Source: Spirosoma linguale DSM 74 (GTDB lineage Bacteria > Bacteroidota > Bacteroidia > Cytophagales > Spirosomataceae). Taken from it: a stretch of DNA of 64,000 bases. The position numbers were made by a program, and so were the translations under genes. This document shows, piece after piece, positions 18,553 to 27,572 of the stretch. The DNA is taken from NCBI GenBank assembly GCA_000024525.1, contig CP001769.1, forward strand, positions 2,652,001 to 2,716,000. The letters run 5' to 3'. Numbering within the stretch: the stretch's first letter is position 1; the number at the start of each line of letters is the position of its first letter. The notes under the pieces are model-generated. The model was not told the origin of the DNA and ran no database searches. It was given only the letters and a program-made list of their open reading frames with translations.

Positions 18553-19410
18553 CTACTTTCCGGCAAACTCTCTGGGCGTTAGGCCGGAAATTTTCTTGAA
18601 GACACGTTGAAAGGTGGCAATGGAGTTGAATCCTGCTTCATAAGCCACTGCAGCGATAGTCGTATTTTTTTGCCGGTAATCGAGCAGTAACTTTTTGGCT
18701 TCTTCTACCCGGTACTGATTAAGGTATTCATGAAAATTCTTTTGCACTTCACGGTTAAGCACCATTGAGATCGTTCTGGAAGGAACGTTCATCTTCTGGG
18801 ATAAGGATTGTAGGGTAAGTTCGGGATCGAGGTGCATCTTTTTAACCTCGAAGGCAATCTTTAGGCCGGACAAGCAGGCTTCAATGATTTCCCTGTCAAT
18901 AGGCTCAGGGGCTACGCTGTTGTTTCCCTTCCCAGGCAAGGGGCTCAGGTATTGTATGGCAATAAACCAGAACAGCGAAGCGTAAACCAAGATATCGAGT
19001 TTCATCCAGGGTGTAAAGAACATCGCTATGAAGTTCGCCACAGCTGTGTAGGCAGCCAAGCACACGACACATTTGGTGAGCAGAGGTAAACTAAAAAAAC
19101 GACGTTGGCCTGTCAGGATGAGCAAGAACAGATCAGCGCGATGTGACCAGCGTAGCCTTGTGAAATAAACCGCTACGAACGCTACCAGAAGAAGTTCAGT
19201 AAGGTTTAGAAAAAGCGGTAGATCAGTTAAGTGGGCGGGCTTGGTGGCTTGATGGTATTTGATCAACCCGATGACAGCCAAGGCGGCCATGAATGCGCAG
19301 GCCAAGCGGACACTGAGCTCTCTACTGATGTACAGTACAGTAAATAAGACAAAGGTAGTGATGGCTATCGTCGTCAAAAAGAGGACCGGATTATATTGGG
19401 TGAAAAGCAT
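18553..19410 (-). CDS. AraC-type regulator with membrane-spanning N-terminus
   Basis: 285 residues. The first half contains five or six hydrophobic segments, and the C-terminal third is an AraC helix-turn-helix domain: SLSQKMNVPSRTISMVLN, then TTIAAVAYEAGFNSIATFQRV and FKKISGLTPREF. Bacteroidota use this architecture for membrane-anchored regulators that sense envelope signals. It sits 68 bp upstream of the ABC exporter genes on the same strand, so it may activate them in response to envelope stress or the transported substrate; this is inference. Confidence 0.88.
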   Translation of the reverse strand: MLFTQYNPVLFLTTIAITTFVLFTVLYISRELSVRLACAFMAALAVIGLIKYHQATKPAHLTDLPLFLNLTELLLVAFVAVYFTRLRWSHRADLFLLILTGQRRFFSLPLLTKCVVCLAAYTAVANFIAMFFTPWMKLDILVYASLFWFIAIQYLSPLPGKGNNSVAPEPIDREIIEACLSGLKIAFEVKKMHLDPELTLQSLSQKMNVPSRTISMVLNREVQKNFHEYLNQYRVEEAKKLLLDYRQKNTTIAAVAYEAGFNSIATFQRVFKKISGLTPREFAGK

Positions 19411-19503
19411 ACGGAAAATCGGCGAAATTTATGCCCCTATTTACGCTTAGTGGCCGATGAAAATCGTTTGTTGCATCTTGTCGTTCAGAACTGATCATAC
19501 AAC

Positions 19504-19571
19504 CTTTTACAGGACTCGGTACCCAGAAAATATTCTTCTTTTTTTGTCCCGGGGACCGAGTCCTGTAAAAG
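19504..19571. repeat. Long palindrome with T-rich loop
   Basis: CTTTTACAGGACTCGGT and its exact reverse complement are separated by 34 bases that include CTTCTTTTTTTG. It lies between the AraC gene start and the 3' end of the decayed serine hydrolase. It could be a terminator for the dead gene, or a small mobile palindrome. Confidence 0.5.
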
Positions 19572-19602
19572 ATAGCAAGTTCACGTGTATACGGTACCAA
19601 GT

Positions 19603-20090
19603 TTATGGAGTGAAACTGGGGACAATATAAGCAGCCAGCACTTCGAAGGCTCGCTTGGCTTTTCAGGAACCATAATTGCTGCCGGTAAAGACGACCACCA
19701 GATCCAGCGCATCGATGATCATAATGTACTGACCGCCGTTGCCCGACGCAAAGACAACTGGATAGCTGAAGGTGTTGGTCATCAGTTGTTCGCAGTACCA
19801 GTAATACCCGTAATACGTTGGCTGAGGAATGGGCATGCTGTGTGTGTGCCGAATCCATGAAAGAAAAATTTGGGATGGCCGTTCGCGCCCGGGTTGACCA
19901 ATCCTAAGCATATCGAAGGGCCGCATAAAAAAGGATCCCGCCGTCATAGGCTCGTCCAGCGGTATGTAAAATACTCAGGGGACCAAACAGGTAGCGTTCC
20001 GCAAACTTGGTAATAGATTTACCGGATGCATTGGCGATGAGCCCCCCAGAATCACGGAGGCTGAGGAGCTATAAGCCCAGTGTAAGCGCG
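19603..20090 (-). pseudogene. Decayed serine hydrolase (CubicO-type), C-terminal remnant
   Basis: Minus-strand reading gives pieces of a beta-lactamase-fold protein in the right order but in different frames. First LRDSGGLIANASGKSITKFA and ERYLFGPLSI, then after a frame change FFMRPFDMLRIGQ, then FASGNGGQYIMIIDALDLVV followed by VFTGSNYGS. A TGA stop interrupts the final block, which resumes as KAKRAFEVLAAYIVP to a TAA at 19603-19605. An in-frame TAG also follows the GLTLGL-like start of the remnant. The N-terminal half with the SxxK active site is gone, and dispersed repeat copy D sits just beyond the broken end. Clearly non-functional. Confidence 0.8.
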
Positions 20091-20129
20091 AGAATCTAAA
20101 ATCGTCTAGACCCTTATAGAACGTCTTAT

Positions 20130-20200
20130 AAAACGGCTCATTTCAGAAGCAGATACATGAATCTCCCTTCGTCTTAAGAAGGAGCATTATTGTGAGAATC
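20130..20200 (+). repeat. Dispersed intergenic repeat, copy D
   Basis: AAAACGGCTCATTTCAGAAG, CAGATACATGAATCTCCC, then TTCGTCTTAAGAAGGAGCAT and TATTGTGAGAATC. One of the best copies. CTCCCTTC can pair with GAAGGAG. It is located at the truncated end of the decayed serine hydrolase, upstream of padR. The rest of 20201-20435 has no recognised gene and should contain the padR promoter. Confidence 0.7.
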
Positions 20201-20435
20201 AGTAGCGCAAAGCTACGAAAACACCGCTGGCAAACTAGTGCTCTAATTTCCCATTTCTTGGCTTATCAGTAATTAACCTCTTATATCTACCGTTCAGTAG
20301 CGGACAAAGCCTGTACGATTTCGGACAACTAAGCTATCCTATCACACAGCAACTCATTGATAGTCTGAACAATATAGCTATGGCACCGGATTTGTTTAGC
20401 AAATAACTAGAAAATAAATTGCTAAGCAGATCGCT

Positions 20436-20762
20436 ATGGGCAGAACGTATCTGGGAGAATTTGAAGAACTCGTGTTGTTGACCGTTGCCATCCTTAACGG
20501 GGCTGCCTATGGACTTAATATCGCCGAAGAACTTAAACAGCGAACCGACCGCACCATTAATCTCAGTGGGGTTCATGTGGCCTTATATCGCCTGGAAGAA
20601 AAAGGCTTTGTCCAATCGGAATTAGGGGGGGCCACCCCCGCTCGGGGAGGACGCAGTAAGCGACTCTTCTCCATCACAGCCTATGGCAAACGGACCCTGG
20701 ATGAACTGCGGCAAGTACGAAACAATCTGTGGAATGAGATACCGAACCTGTCCTTCTCCTAA
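20436..20762 (+). CDS. PadR family transcriptional regulator
   Basis: 108-residue winged-helix regulator: LGEFEELVLLTVAILNGAAYG at the start (read in two parts), then a recognition region GVHVALYRLEEKGFV and a wing with GGRSKRLFSITAYGKRTL. This is the short PadR form typical of Bacteroidota. The stop codon is followed after three bases by the start of a MacB-like permease gene, so they form one operon. PadR proteins in such pairs are presumed repressors of the transporter; direct evidence is not in the sequence. Confidence 0.92.
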   Translation: MGRTYLGEFEELVLLTVAILNGAAYGLNIAEELKQRTDRTINLSGVHVALYRLEEKGFVQSELGGATPARGGRSKRLFSITAYGKRTLDELRQVRNNLWNEIPNLSFS

Positions 20763-20765
20763 ACC

Positions 20766-23465
20766 ATGGTACCACGTCCAAATCCCCCTCTACCGCCTGC
20801 CTGGGCCGATCGGTTGCTGAGGCTGGTCTGTCCGGCCGAGCTACAAGAAGAACTGTTGGGTGATTTGCATGAACAGTTTGAGGAGCAAGTGGCCCGGCTA
20901 GGCCAGGTTACGGCGCGACGACTCTACAGCTGGGAAGTCATTCGCTTTTGTCGACCCTACTTCATTCGTCGCCAGTTCAGAACCAGAACGGTGATCACCA
21001 ATGCTTATTCATCTCCGGAATGCCGCCGAGCCGACCGCACTGGCGGACCAGTTCGGACCACATCTTTTCTAAGCCCTCTTATGCTAGGTAGCAATCTTAA
21101 AATCGCTTTGCGCAATCTATGGAAACACAAGATGTTTTCATTTATTAATGTCATGGGTCTCAGCGTGGGCATGACCTCCTGCTGTCTGATTGCCCTCTAC
21201 GTTCATTTTGAACTAACCTACGATGCCTTTCACCAAAAGGCCGACCGTATTTACCGGCTGGCGACGGACCTCAAAACCGAATCCGAAACCATTCATTACG
21301 ACATCAGTTCGTGGGCTTACGCCCCAAACCTAAAACAAGATTTTCCTGAGGTGGAAGACTTCGTACGCATCAGTACGAAAGGGCGAATCGTCAGGAAAGG
21401 TGATCTAAAATTTCAGGAAGACAAAACGGTGTTTGCCGACTCCTCGTTCTTTAGTGTCTTTGATTTCAAGTTGCTCAAAGGAGATCCCAGAACCGCATTG
21501 GCCGAGCCGATGAGTGTGGTACTACCCAAAAAAACAGTCCAGAAATATTTCGGCAATGCCGATCCGATGGGCCAGACGCTGCTGCTGGGTGACGATGGCG
21601 TTCCCGCTAAGATCACGGGCGTTATGGAGGATATTCCGGAAAACTCCCAGATTAAAGGCGACCTGTTCATTTCGATGATATCCTATACTAACTATTTTAA
21701 TAAAGGCATTGAAAACGAATGGGGTGATTTTGGGGCGATTTCGTTTCTGCTGCTCAAGCCCGGCGCTAACCCCGATGCGTTCGCCAAAAAATTCCCTCAG
21801 TTTCTGGAAAGCCACGCCGGTAATATGATGCGGGAGTATAAGCTAGGGATTACCATGGTCATGGAGCCATTACGGGAGGTGTATCTTTATTCTAAGCGTC
21901 CGGCTGAAGAGTCGGGAAGTATGACCAATGTGACCGTCTTCTCAGTTATTGGCCTGTTTATTCTCTTGATTGCCTGCATCAATTTTATTAACCTGACCAC
22001 GGCCCGTTCGGTGGACCGAGCGAAGGAAGTGGGCGTTCGCAAAGCCATTGGTGCGGCTAAGTGGGTATTGGCTCGGCAGTTTATTGGCGAATCAGTCTTG
22101 TTATGTCTGGTCGCTTTCTTTTTTGCCGTCCTTCTTTCGGCTGTGCTGATTCCTGGATTCAATTCCCTGGCCGGAAAAACGATTAGTCCAGGCTTAGGGA
22201 ATAATCTGCCGTTTGTTGGCGGCATGTTCTTCGCTGCACTGGCGATTGGTTGTCTGGCGGGCACGTATCCCGCGCTGGTACTATCCTCCTTCGAACCGGT
22301 TACCGTATTGAAAGGCCGTTTTATGGCTAATGCGAAGGGCGTTTTCGTGCGAAAAGGTCTGGTAATCGTGCAATTCGCCATTTCTATTACGTTGATCATC
22401 GCTACGATTGTCATCTATTCGCAGGTGAATTTTATGCGTACCCGCGACCTGGGCTTTTCTAAAGACCAAATGCTGGTCATCAAGGCGCAGACGGGTAGCA
22501 AACGGACTGTTTTTGATGCGGCCATTAGTGGGTTGAGCGGAGTCAAATCAACGGCGGCTTCGTCGAGCGTACCGGGAGGACGGAATCAGCAGGCGGCCTC
22601 CTCCCTTGAAAATAATTCGGGGGAAATGCAGGCGGGTAATCTGGATGTGTATCGGGTGGACTTTGATTTTATTCCTCTATACGGCCTTAAAGTGGTGGCA
22701 GGAAGGCCATTTTCCAGAAACTTCCCCGCTGACAGTTCCCAGTCCCTGATGATTAATGAAGCCATGGCGAAGGTGTTAGGCTATAGTCGTCCACAGGCCG
22801 CCATTGGTAAACGATTCGACCAATGGGGACGGAAGGGGACAATCGTTGGCGTGCTTAAAGATTTTCATTTTAAATCATTGCAGGAAACGATTAAACCGCT
22901 CACGTTCCGCGTTATAGACTGGTGGAATGGCGATTTGTTGTCAGTAAACATTGACGGCCGACAGGTTAAGGAAACACTCGAAGCAATCGAAGCCCAATGG
23001 AAACAACAAAATCCGGATCGCCCGTTCGATTACTATTTTATGGACGAATTCTTCGACCGCCAATACCGAAGCGACGAACGGTTCCAGACACTTTTTTTAA
23101 CCTTCGCCCTTCTGGCTATCTTCATCTCGTGTTTAGGTTTGCTGGGTCTGGCTTCGCATACGACCGTGCAGCGAACGAAAGAAATCGGGGTACGAAAGGT
23201 GTTGGGTGCCTCCACCGGCAGTATAGTCGGTCTTTTATCCAAAGATTTTCTAAAACTGGTTGTCTTGGCATTTCTAATAGCGTCTCCTGTGGCCTGGTAT
23301 GGCATGCATCGGTGGCTGGAGAATTTTGCTTACCAGACACCGATTCGTTGGTGGGTGTTTGCATCCGCTGCCTTCCTATCGGTTACGGTGGCCTTTCTGA
23401 CCATTAGTTTTCAAAGTATTCGAGCTGCCTTATTGAATCCAGTCAAAAGTTTACGTAGTGAGTAA
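20766..23465 (+). CDS. MacB/FtsX-type ABC transporter permease with N-terminal prefix domain
   Basis: 899 residues. The first ~75 residues form a helical permease-prefix domain (PAELQEELLGDLHEQFEE). The rest is the usual MacB layout twice: transmembrane helix and periplasmic MacB_PCD region, then FtsX three-helix blocks, with the motif RAKEVGVRKAIGA in the first half and RTKEIGVRKVLGA in the second. Such stand-alone permeases are expanded in Cytophagales and often lack an adjacent ATPase gene, as here. The function is probably mechanotransmission or efflux across the envelope; the substrate is unknown. Paired with PadR. Confidence 0.92.
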   Translation: MVPRPNPPLPPAWADRLLRLVCPAELQEELLGDLHEQFEEQVARLGQVTARRLYSWEVIRFCRPYFIRRQFRTRTVITNAYSSPECRRADRTGGPVRTTSFLSPLMLGSNLKIALRNLWKHKMFSFINVMGLSVGMTSCCLIALYVHFELTYDAFHQKADRIYRLATDLKTESETIHYDISSWAYAPNLKQDFPEVEDFVRISTKGRIVRKGDLKFQEDKTVFADSSFFSVFDFKLLKGDPRTALAEPMSVVLPKKTVQKYFGNADPMGQTLLLGDDGVPAKITGVMEDIPENSQIKGDLFISMISYTNYFNKGIENEWGDFGAISFLLLKPGANPDAFAKKFPQFLESHAGNMMREYKLGITMVMEPLREVYLYSKRPAEESGSMTNVTVFSVIGLFILLIACINFINLTTARSVDRAKEVGVRKAIGAAKWVLARQFIGESVLLCLVAFFFAVLLSAVLIPGFNSLAGKTISPGLGNNLPFVGGMFFAALAIGCLAGTYPALVLSSFEPVTVLKGRFMANAKGVFVRKGLVIVQFAISITLIIATIVIYSQVNFMRTRDLGFSKDQMLVIKAQTGSKRTVFDAAISGLSGVKSTAASSSVPGGRNQQAASSLENNSGEMQAGNLDVYRVDFDFIPLYGLKVVAGRPFSRNFPADSSQSLMINEAMAKVLGYSRPQAAIGKRFDQWGRKGTIVGVLKDFHFKSLQETIKPLTFRVIDWWNGDLLSVNIDGRQVKETLEAIEAQWKQQNPDRPFDYYFMDEFFDRQYRSDERFQTLFLTFALLAIFISCLGLLGLASHTTVQRTKEIGVRKVLGASTGSIVGLLSKDFLKLVVLAFLIASPVAWYGMHRWLENFAYQTPIRWWVFASAAFLSVTVAFLTISFQSIRAALLNPVKSLRSE

Positions 23466-23490
23466 AGGAGCTGATATACCCCAAAACCCT

Positions 23491-23528
23491 CACAAGCATC
23501 GATAAATGATTGATTCTTGTGAAGGTCT
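23491..23528 (+). terminator. Hairpin after the MacB-like permease gene
   Basis: CCTCACAAGCATC and GATTCTTGTGAAGG form an imperfect stem about 25 bases after the stop codon. It probably terminates the padR-permease transcript, though no clear T-run follows. Confidence 0.45.
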
Positions 23529-23536
23529 GTATCGAC

Positions 23537-23594
23537 AAATGCCCGATTTACGGACGCTCCTCCCCCTTCGTCTCAAGGAGCGTTTGGGACGATC
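23537..23594 (+). repeat. Dispersed intergenic repeat, copy E (divergent)
   Basis: AAATGCCCGATTTACGGACG then CTCCTCCCCCTTCGTCTCAA and GGAGCGTTTGGGACGATC. The GAAGCAGATACATGA block is absent, but ACGCTCC pairs perfectly with GGAGCGT around the conserved TTCGTCTCAA loop. Confidence 0.5.
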
Positions 23595-23747
23595 TTGTCG
23601 CAGTCAGTGACCAGCATACGTTGAGTAAGAAACCTGTCCGATTAATTCGTGATGATCCTATCGAACTTGACTGGCGACGTTTCACCAATTTTCGAAAACG
23701 CGGTAACCTTTGACTACTCTCGCAGGTTCCACATCAAATCAAGCCAT

Positions 23748-24866
23748 ATGCATTTTATTTCCTCGATCGTTGCTTTGGTAAGCTGCTTACTGACCCTGCA
23801 TGATGCTGATGGGCAACCAATTCACGTACCCAAGAAGGCGGTCACCAACATAGACTCGTTCCTCCATCAGCAAGCGACTGCCTTTATCCAAAAGGTGCCT
23901 TTCGCAGCCTTATCGATTGGGGTGATTAACAACGGAAAGACAAATTTTTATAACTTCGGTACGGTCCAACCGGGACAAAACCAACTACCCACCAGCTCGA
24001 CCTTCTATGAAATTGGGTCAATTACCAAAACTTTCACCGGAGCGTTACTCGCCCAGGCGGTACTGGCAGGTAAGGTGAAATTAGAGGATGATATCCGTCG
24101 GTATATGGCCGGTACCTATCCCAATCTGGACTATCAGGGACAACCTATTCGGCTGGTTCATTTGCTCAATCACAGTTCAGGCTTACCCTTTAGCTTACCC
24201 CGCAAACCAGCTTCGTTTACGACCCTGTCTGATTCGATTGCTTTTGAGAAGCAGCGCCGGGCTTACACCCCAAAGGATTTCTTTAGGGACCTTCAGAAGG
24301 TCAACCTAGACACCGTGCCTGGGATAAAACTGAGCTACTCGAATTCAGCGGCTCAACTATTAGGTTACATTCTAGAAGGGGTTTGCCAGCAGTCTTATGA
24401 GCAACTCATCCAGCGCTACATTAGTCATCCATTGGGTATGCACCACACCTATACCCACCCATCGAAGTCGCACCAGGTTCGGGGTTACAACGGAAAGGGT
24501 AAAGTTATGCCTTATTTTTTGGTACAGGAGTTGGCAGCCGGTGGTATGTATTCAACGACGGCTGATCTGCTCCGATACGCTCAATGGCACATGGATGAGT
24601 CGAATCCGCTTGTTAAGATGACCCATCAGCCTACTTGGGGCGATATTCGCTATTATGCTATGGGGTTAAATTGGCAGATGGACGATAAAACACCCCGGCC
24701 CAGACGCGTCTTTCAGAGCGGGGGCACGCAGGGTTTCAGCAGTTATCTGCTTATTTATCCCGATCAGCAGCGAGGGATCGTCCTGCTAACCAATGTAGCA
24801 GATACGACAACCCAAGGCCAGTTGTCGGAGATAGGTAATGGGCTGTTGACGCTGCTGGAGCCCTAA
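23748..24866 (+). CDS. Serine hydrolase, beta-lactamase class C type, secreted
   Basis: The start at 23748 (MHFISSIVALVSCLLTLHDA) supplies a good signal peptide; an earlier ATG at 23649 would add 33 residues without family similarity. From that start the catalytic motif is SITK with Ser91 and Lys94, the YSN motif lies in LSYSNSAAQ, and the third motif is the SGG variant in FQSGGTQGF. Length 372 residues, normal for the family. Periplasmic or outer-surface esterase/DD-peptidase type enzyme; substrate unknown. Flanked on both sides by dispersed repeats E and F. Confidence 0.9.
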   Translation: MHFISSIVALVSCLLTLHDADGQPIHVPKKAVTNIDSFLHQQATAFIQKVPFAALSIGVINNGKTNFYNFGTVQPGQNQLPTSSTFYEIGSITKTFTGALLAQAVLAGKVKLEDDIRRYMAGTYPNLDYQGQPIRLVHLLNHSSGLPFSLPRKPASFTTLSDSIAFEKQRRAYTPKDFFRDLQKVNLDTVPGIKLSYSNSAAQLLGYILEGVCQQSYEQLIQRYISHPLGMHHTYTHPSKSHQVRGYNGKGKVMPYFLVQELAAGGMYSTTADLLRYAQWHMDESNPLVKMTHQPTWGDIRYYAMGLNWQMDDKTPRPRRVFQSGGTQGFSSYLLIYPDQQRGIVLLTNVADTTTQGQLSEIGNGLLTLLEP

Positions 24867-24935
24867 GTTAGCTGGTATAGACATGTACTTACTTAGCACT
24901 TTTACCACTAACTTTTACTAGTTTACGGGTTGTTT
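24867..24935. other. Start of a 380-bp intergenic gap
   Basis: The gap 24867-25246 between the serine hydrolase and amidohydrolase genes holds dispersed repeat copy F (24936-25003). The remaining 240 bp are AT-rich, contain no readable gene and should include the amidohydrolase promoter. Confidence 0.4.
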
Positions 24936-25003
24936 AAAGCCCCAATTAAGAAGCAGCTGCATGAACTATCCTTCGTCTCAAGAAGGAGCGTATAATGAGA
25001 TTG
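24936..25003 (+). repeat. Dispersed intergenic repeat, copy F
   Basis: AAAGCCCCAATTAAGAAGCA, GCTGCATGAACTATCCTTCG, TCTCAAGAAGGAGCGTATAA, then TGAGATTG. A near-consensus copy; TCCTTC pairs perfectly with GAAGGA around the GTCTCAA loop, and TCTCA can alternatively pair with TGAGA. Confidence 0.7.
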
Positions 25004-25246
25004 AAGATATGATCTTATTGTTGAGTGTAGGTAGAATATAACATCAGCTATCGGATTGTTTCTCTTGATGAATAGATAGAATGATCCCCTATACAAATTC
25101 CTTTTGTGTAAGCAAAATACCGCCCATGTAGTATGTTTTGCTTAGTACTATGTAATGCATAAGATTACGTGAATTTATTTTGATAGGTACTTTAAAGCAC
25201 TTAGTCAAACGTTTATGCATCTCTCTTACCACTGACCCCTCCCTTT

Positions 25247-26569
25247 ATGCGCCATATCTTGATTATCCTCTTGGTGTTGACCTCCGTTTCTCTATTGGCC
25301 CAACCCGCCCAAAAATGGTTGATCACAGTCGGTAAGCTCTATGATGCTGAGCAGAAAACGTTTCGGACGAATCAACAGATTCTGGTCGTCAACGGCATCA
25401 TCCAAGCGGTTGGACCAAACCTGATTAAGCCCGTAAATACCAAGGTAATTAATCTGGGCCAATGCACAGCCACACCCGGTCTTATGGATATGCATACGCA
25501 TCTGTTGCTCCACCAAAAGCAACGGAAAGATGGACTAGAAATGGCTTCGAAGGTGCCACCCAATGAACGCATTCAACAAGGACTAGTGTTCGCTAAACTC
25601 AACTTAGAAGCCGGTATTACCACGGTTCGTGACTTGGGAAACTCGGGACAATACTTAGATCTACAGTTGCAGAAGAAGCTAACCGATGAGCGCACAGTCG
25701 GTCCTACCATGTATGTCTCGGGCCCAATCATCAGCCCCCCTGGTGGGCAATTTTACAAACCTGCTCCTGCAGACAGTTTTTTAATCGACCAAGAATACCG
25801 GGTGGTGAAAGGGGCCCTCGATGCGAAAGCGGCTGTAGAAGAACACATTCAAAGGGGGGTCAACCTCATCAAGGTCTGCATGAACAACGACAAGCGCGTA
25901 CTAGCCCCGGAGGAGATTAAAGCCATTGTCGAAAGGGCACATCAACAGGGTCTTTCGGTCACCGCTCATGCTACCTTTGATGAGTCGGCAAGAGACGCCG
26001 TTTTAGCGGGCGTAGATGGCATTGAACATGGCTATAGCTTATCGGACAGTACCTTACAGCTAATGGCCCAGCGGGGCACTTATTTAGTGCCTACGGATGT
26101 ATCAAAGCAAACAGCTGATATAAAAGTGGCTGGAATTGGCATGGTCGGTAAAGAAGCAGAGGACTATGCCAATAACTTTCTTAAGGCAATACACGATAGA
26201 TTACGTCGAGCTGTGGCGAAGGGCGTTACGATTGTAGCCGGTTCGGATTACTATGGTGATATTGCTTTACTAGAACGTGGCAAAGGGGCGGTTGATGTAC
26301 TGCTAGCCTACCACGAAGCGGGTATTCCTGTGGTTGATGTACTGCGCTATGCAACCTACAATGCGGCCAAAGCCCAAGGTATAACTGACAAGGTAGGCCT
26401 CATCAAGGCAGGCATGAAAGCAGATATCGTGTTTTTCAGCGGGGACTTAGAGCATAATTTTGCTCAATCGCTGTTCAGCGTCAAGCTAATCATGAAAGAA
26501 GGCCGTTTAGTTTATCCACCTGCTGAGAGTTCGGCTGGCCGAAAGACTCTTACTCCAGGTTCAAGGTGA
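25247..26569 (+). CDS. Secreted amidohydrolase (imidazolonepropionase-like / metal-dependent)
   Basis: 440-residue metal-dependent hydrolase of the amidohydrolase superfamily with an N-terminal signal peptide (LIILLVLTSVSLLA). Visible metal-site motifs: GLMDMHTHLLL (HxH), LIKVCMNN with the probable carboxylated Lys, TAHA, GVDGIEHGYSL, and the final Asp in IVAGSDYYG. The C-terminal GKVGLIKAGMKADIVFF-like end returns to the beta-sandwich. Related enzymes include Xaa-Pro and cyclic-imidate dipeptidases, so a role in exported peptide or amide hydrolysis is plausible. Stand-alone gene. Confidence 0.9.
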   Translation: MRHILIILLVLTSVSLLAQPAQKWLITVGKLYDAEQKTFRTNQQILVVNGIIQAVGPNLIKPVNTKVINLGQCTATPGLMDMHTHLLLHQKQRKDGLEMASKVPPNERIQQGLVFAKLNLEAGITTVRDLGNSGQYLDLQLQKKLTDERTVGPTMYVSGPIISPPGGQFYKPAPADSFLIDQEYRVVKGALDAKAAVEEHIQRGVNLIKVCMNNDKRVLAPEEIKAIVERAHQQGLSVTAHATFDESARDAVLAGVDGIEHGYSLSDSTLQLMAQRGTYLVPTDVSKQTADIKVAGIGMVGKEAEDYANNFLKAIHDRLRRAVAKGVTIVAGSDYYGDIALLERGKGAVDVLLAYHEAGIPVVDVLRYATYNAAKAQGITDKVGLIKAGMKADIVFFSGDLEHNFAQSLFSVKLIMKEGRLVYPPAESSAGRKTLTPGSR

Positions 26570-26677
26570 TGCTGTAGGTAACTAACCGGGTGATCAGGCC
26601 CATTTCTCATTTCATAAAGTAGCCTAAAAGTAGGGTCGTATAAGTCGATCTTGCTTATATCCCAGTACCGTATTCCG

Positions 26678-26748
26678 AAACGCTCCGTTAAGGGAGCAGA
26701 TACAAGAACGCTCCTTCGTCTCACTTGGGAGCCTTTTATGGGATTGTG
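26678..26748 (+). repeat. Dispersed intergenic repeat, copy G
   Basis: AAACGCTCCGTTAAGGGAGC, AGATACAAGAACGCTCCTTC, GTCTCACTTGGGAGCCTTTT then ATGGGATTGTG. GCTCC/GGAGC pairing replaces the TCCTTC/GAAGGA pairing of copies D and F while the loop TTCGTCTCA is kept. Located between the converging amidohydrolase and DUF1028 genes. Confidence 0.6.
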
Positions 26749-26791
26749 CAACATCCAAATGTTCGATGAAAACTTGACGGCTACATTCGTC

Positions 26792-27502
26792 CTAACTAGC
26801 GTGCTTGGCTTTCCAGCGTTCATACTTGCCCCGTAGTAAATGGACTGCGTTCGGGCCCCCACGCTTCTGACCAAAAAATTCCAGAAACAAAGTCGATTTG
26901 TTTGGCTTCTCATCTGAACGAGCCATTCGGATAAATGCACAGCTGGCCCGTTGCTCCCCACACCGTTTATCCCCACCTGCCTGAGAGCCTGCCTCTAGAG
27001 CTAACATGAGCAGTTCAGCCATGGGTAAGTCCTGAGTTTGCGCTTTTACGACGGCCTGCATAACAGCGGTTAGCACGTCTTGATTGGCTAGAGTGTTGCC
27101 TTGAACGGAAATACCAGTCGCTGTCAAACTACCACCAGCAGGACTTGTGGCCGCTCCGGTGTAGGTGCTTGGTTTGTCAATCTGTTGCAGGGTAACCACA
27201 GCATACTGTTGCTCTTCAGGCTTGAAAGCGGGATCTTGTAAGGCATGGATAATCGCCTGAGGTGTATGTCCAGCCTGAATCATGCGGGCTCCTTGTCGTC
27301 TGGCGTCAGCATTGCTCATGGCCTGAACAATGATGGCTCCCTGACCAGGAATGATTTTACCAATGCCACTACAGTTGTAGGTACAGGATGCCCCCGCGAT
27401 GCCGATTTCACCCGTTTTGGGATTAATAATGATGATTGACCAGGTCGCCCATGAAGAGAAGGGTGTCAGCAGAAGCAACAAGAATAGTACAAGGTCTCTC
27501 AT
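26792..27502 (-). CDS. DUF1028 domain-containing protein, secreted
   Basis: 236 residues with a signal peptide (LVLFLLLLLTPFSSWA). The mature part begins TWSIIIINPKTGEIGIAGASC, the typical DUF1028 start, and continues with GQGAIIVQAMSNADARRQGA and TATGISVQGNTLAN; near the end GGDKRCGEQRASCAF matches the family's conserved GGDxRGxQSAA-type region. The family has an Ntn-hydrolase-like fold and is thought to be a hydrolase, but its substrate is not established. No additional C-terminal peptidoglycan-binding domain is present. Its gene converges on the amidohydrolase gene. Confidence 0.87.
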   Translation of the reverse strand: MRDLVLFLLLLLTPFSSWATWSIIIINPKTGEIGIAGASCTYNCSGIGKIIPGQGAIIVQAMSNADARRQGARMIQAGHTPQAIIHALQDPAFKPEEQQYAVVTLQQIDKPSTYTGAATSPAGGSLTATGISVQGNTLANQDVLTAVMQAVVKAQTQDLPMAELLMLALEAGSQAGGDKRCGEQRASCAFIRMARSDEKPNKSTLFLEFFGQKRGGPNAVHLLRGKYERWKAKHAS

Positions 27503-27572
27503 AAAAGCCAGCTACTTTTTAAGACAAGATGCAGTTGATGAGCAACCCGTTGCATGAATGGCGGTTAACTCT

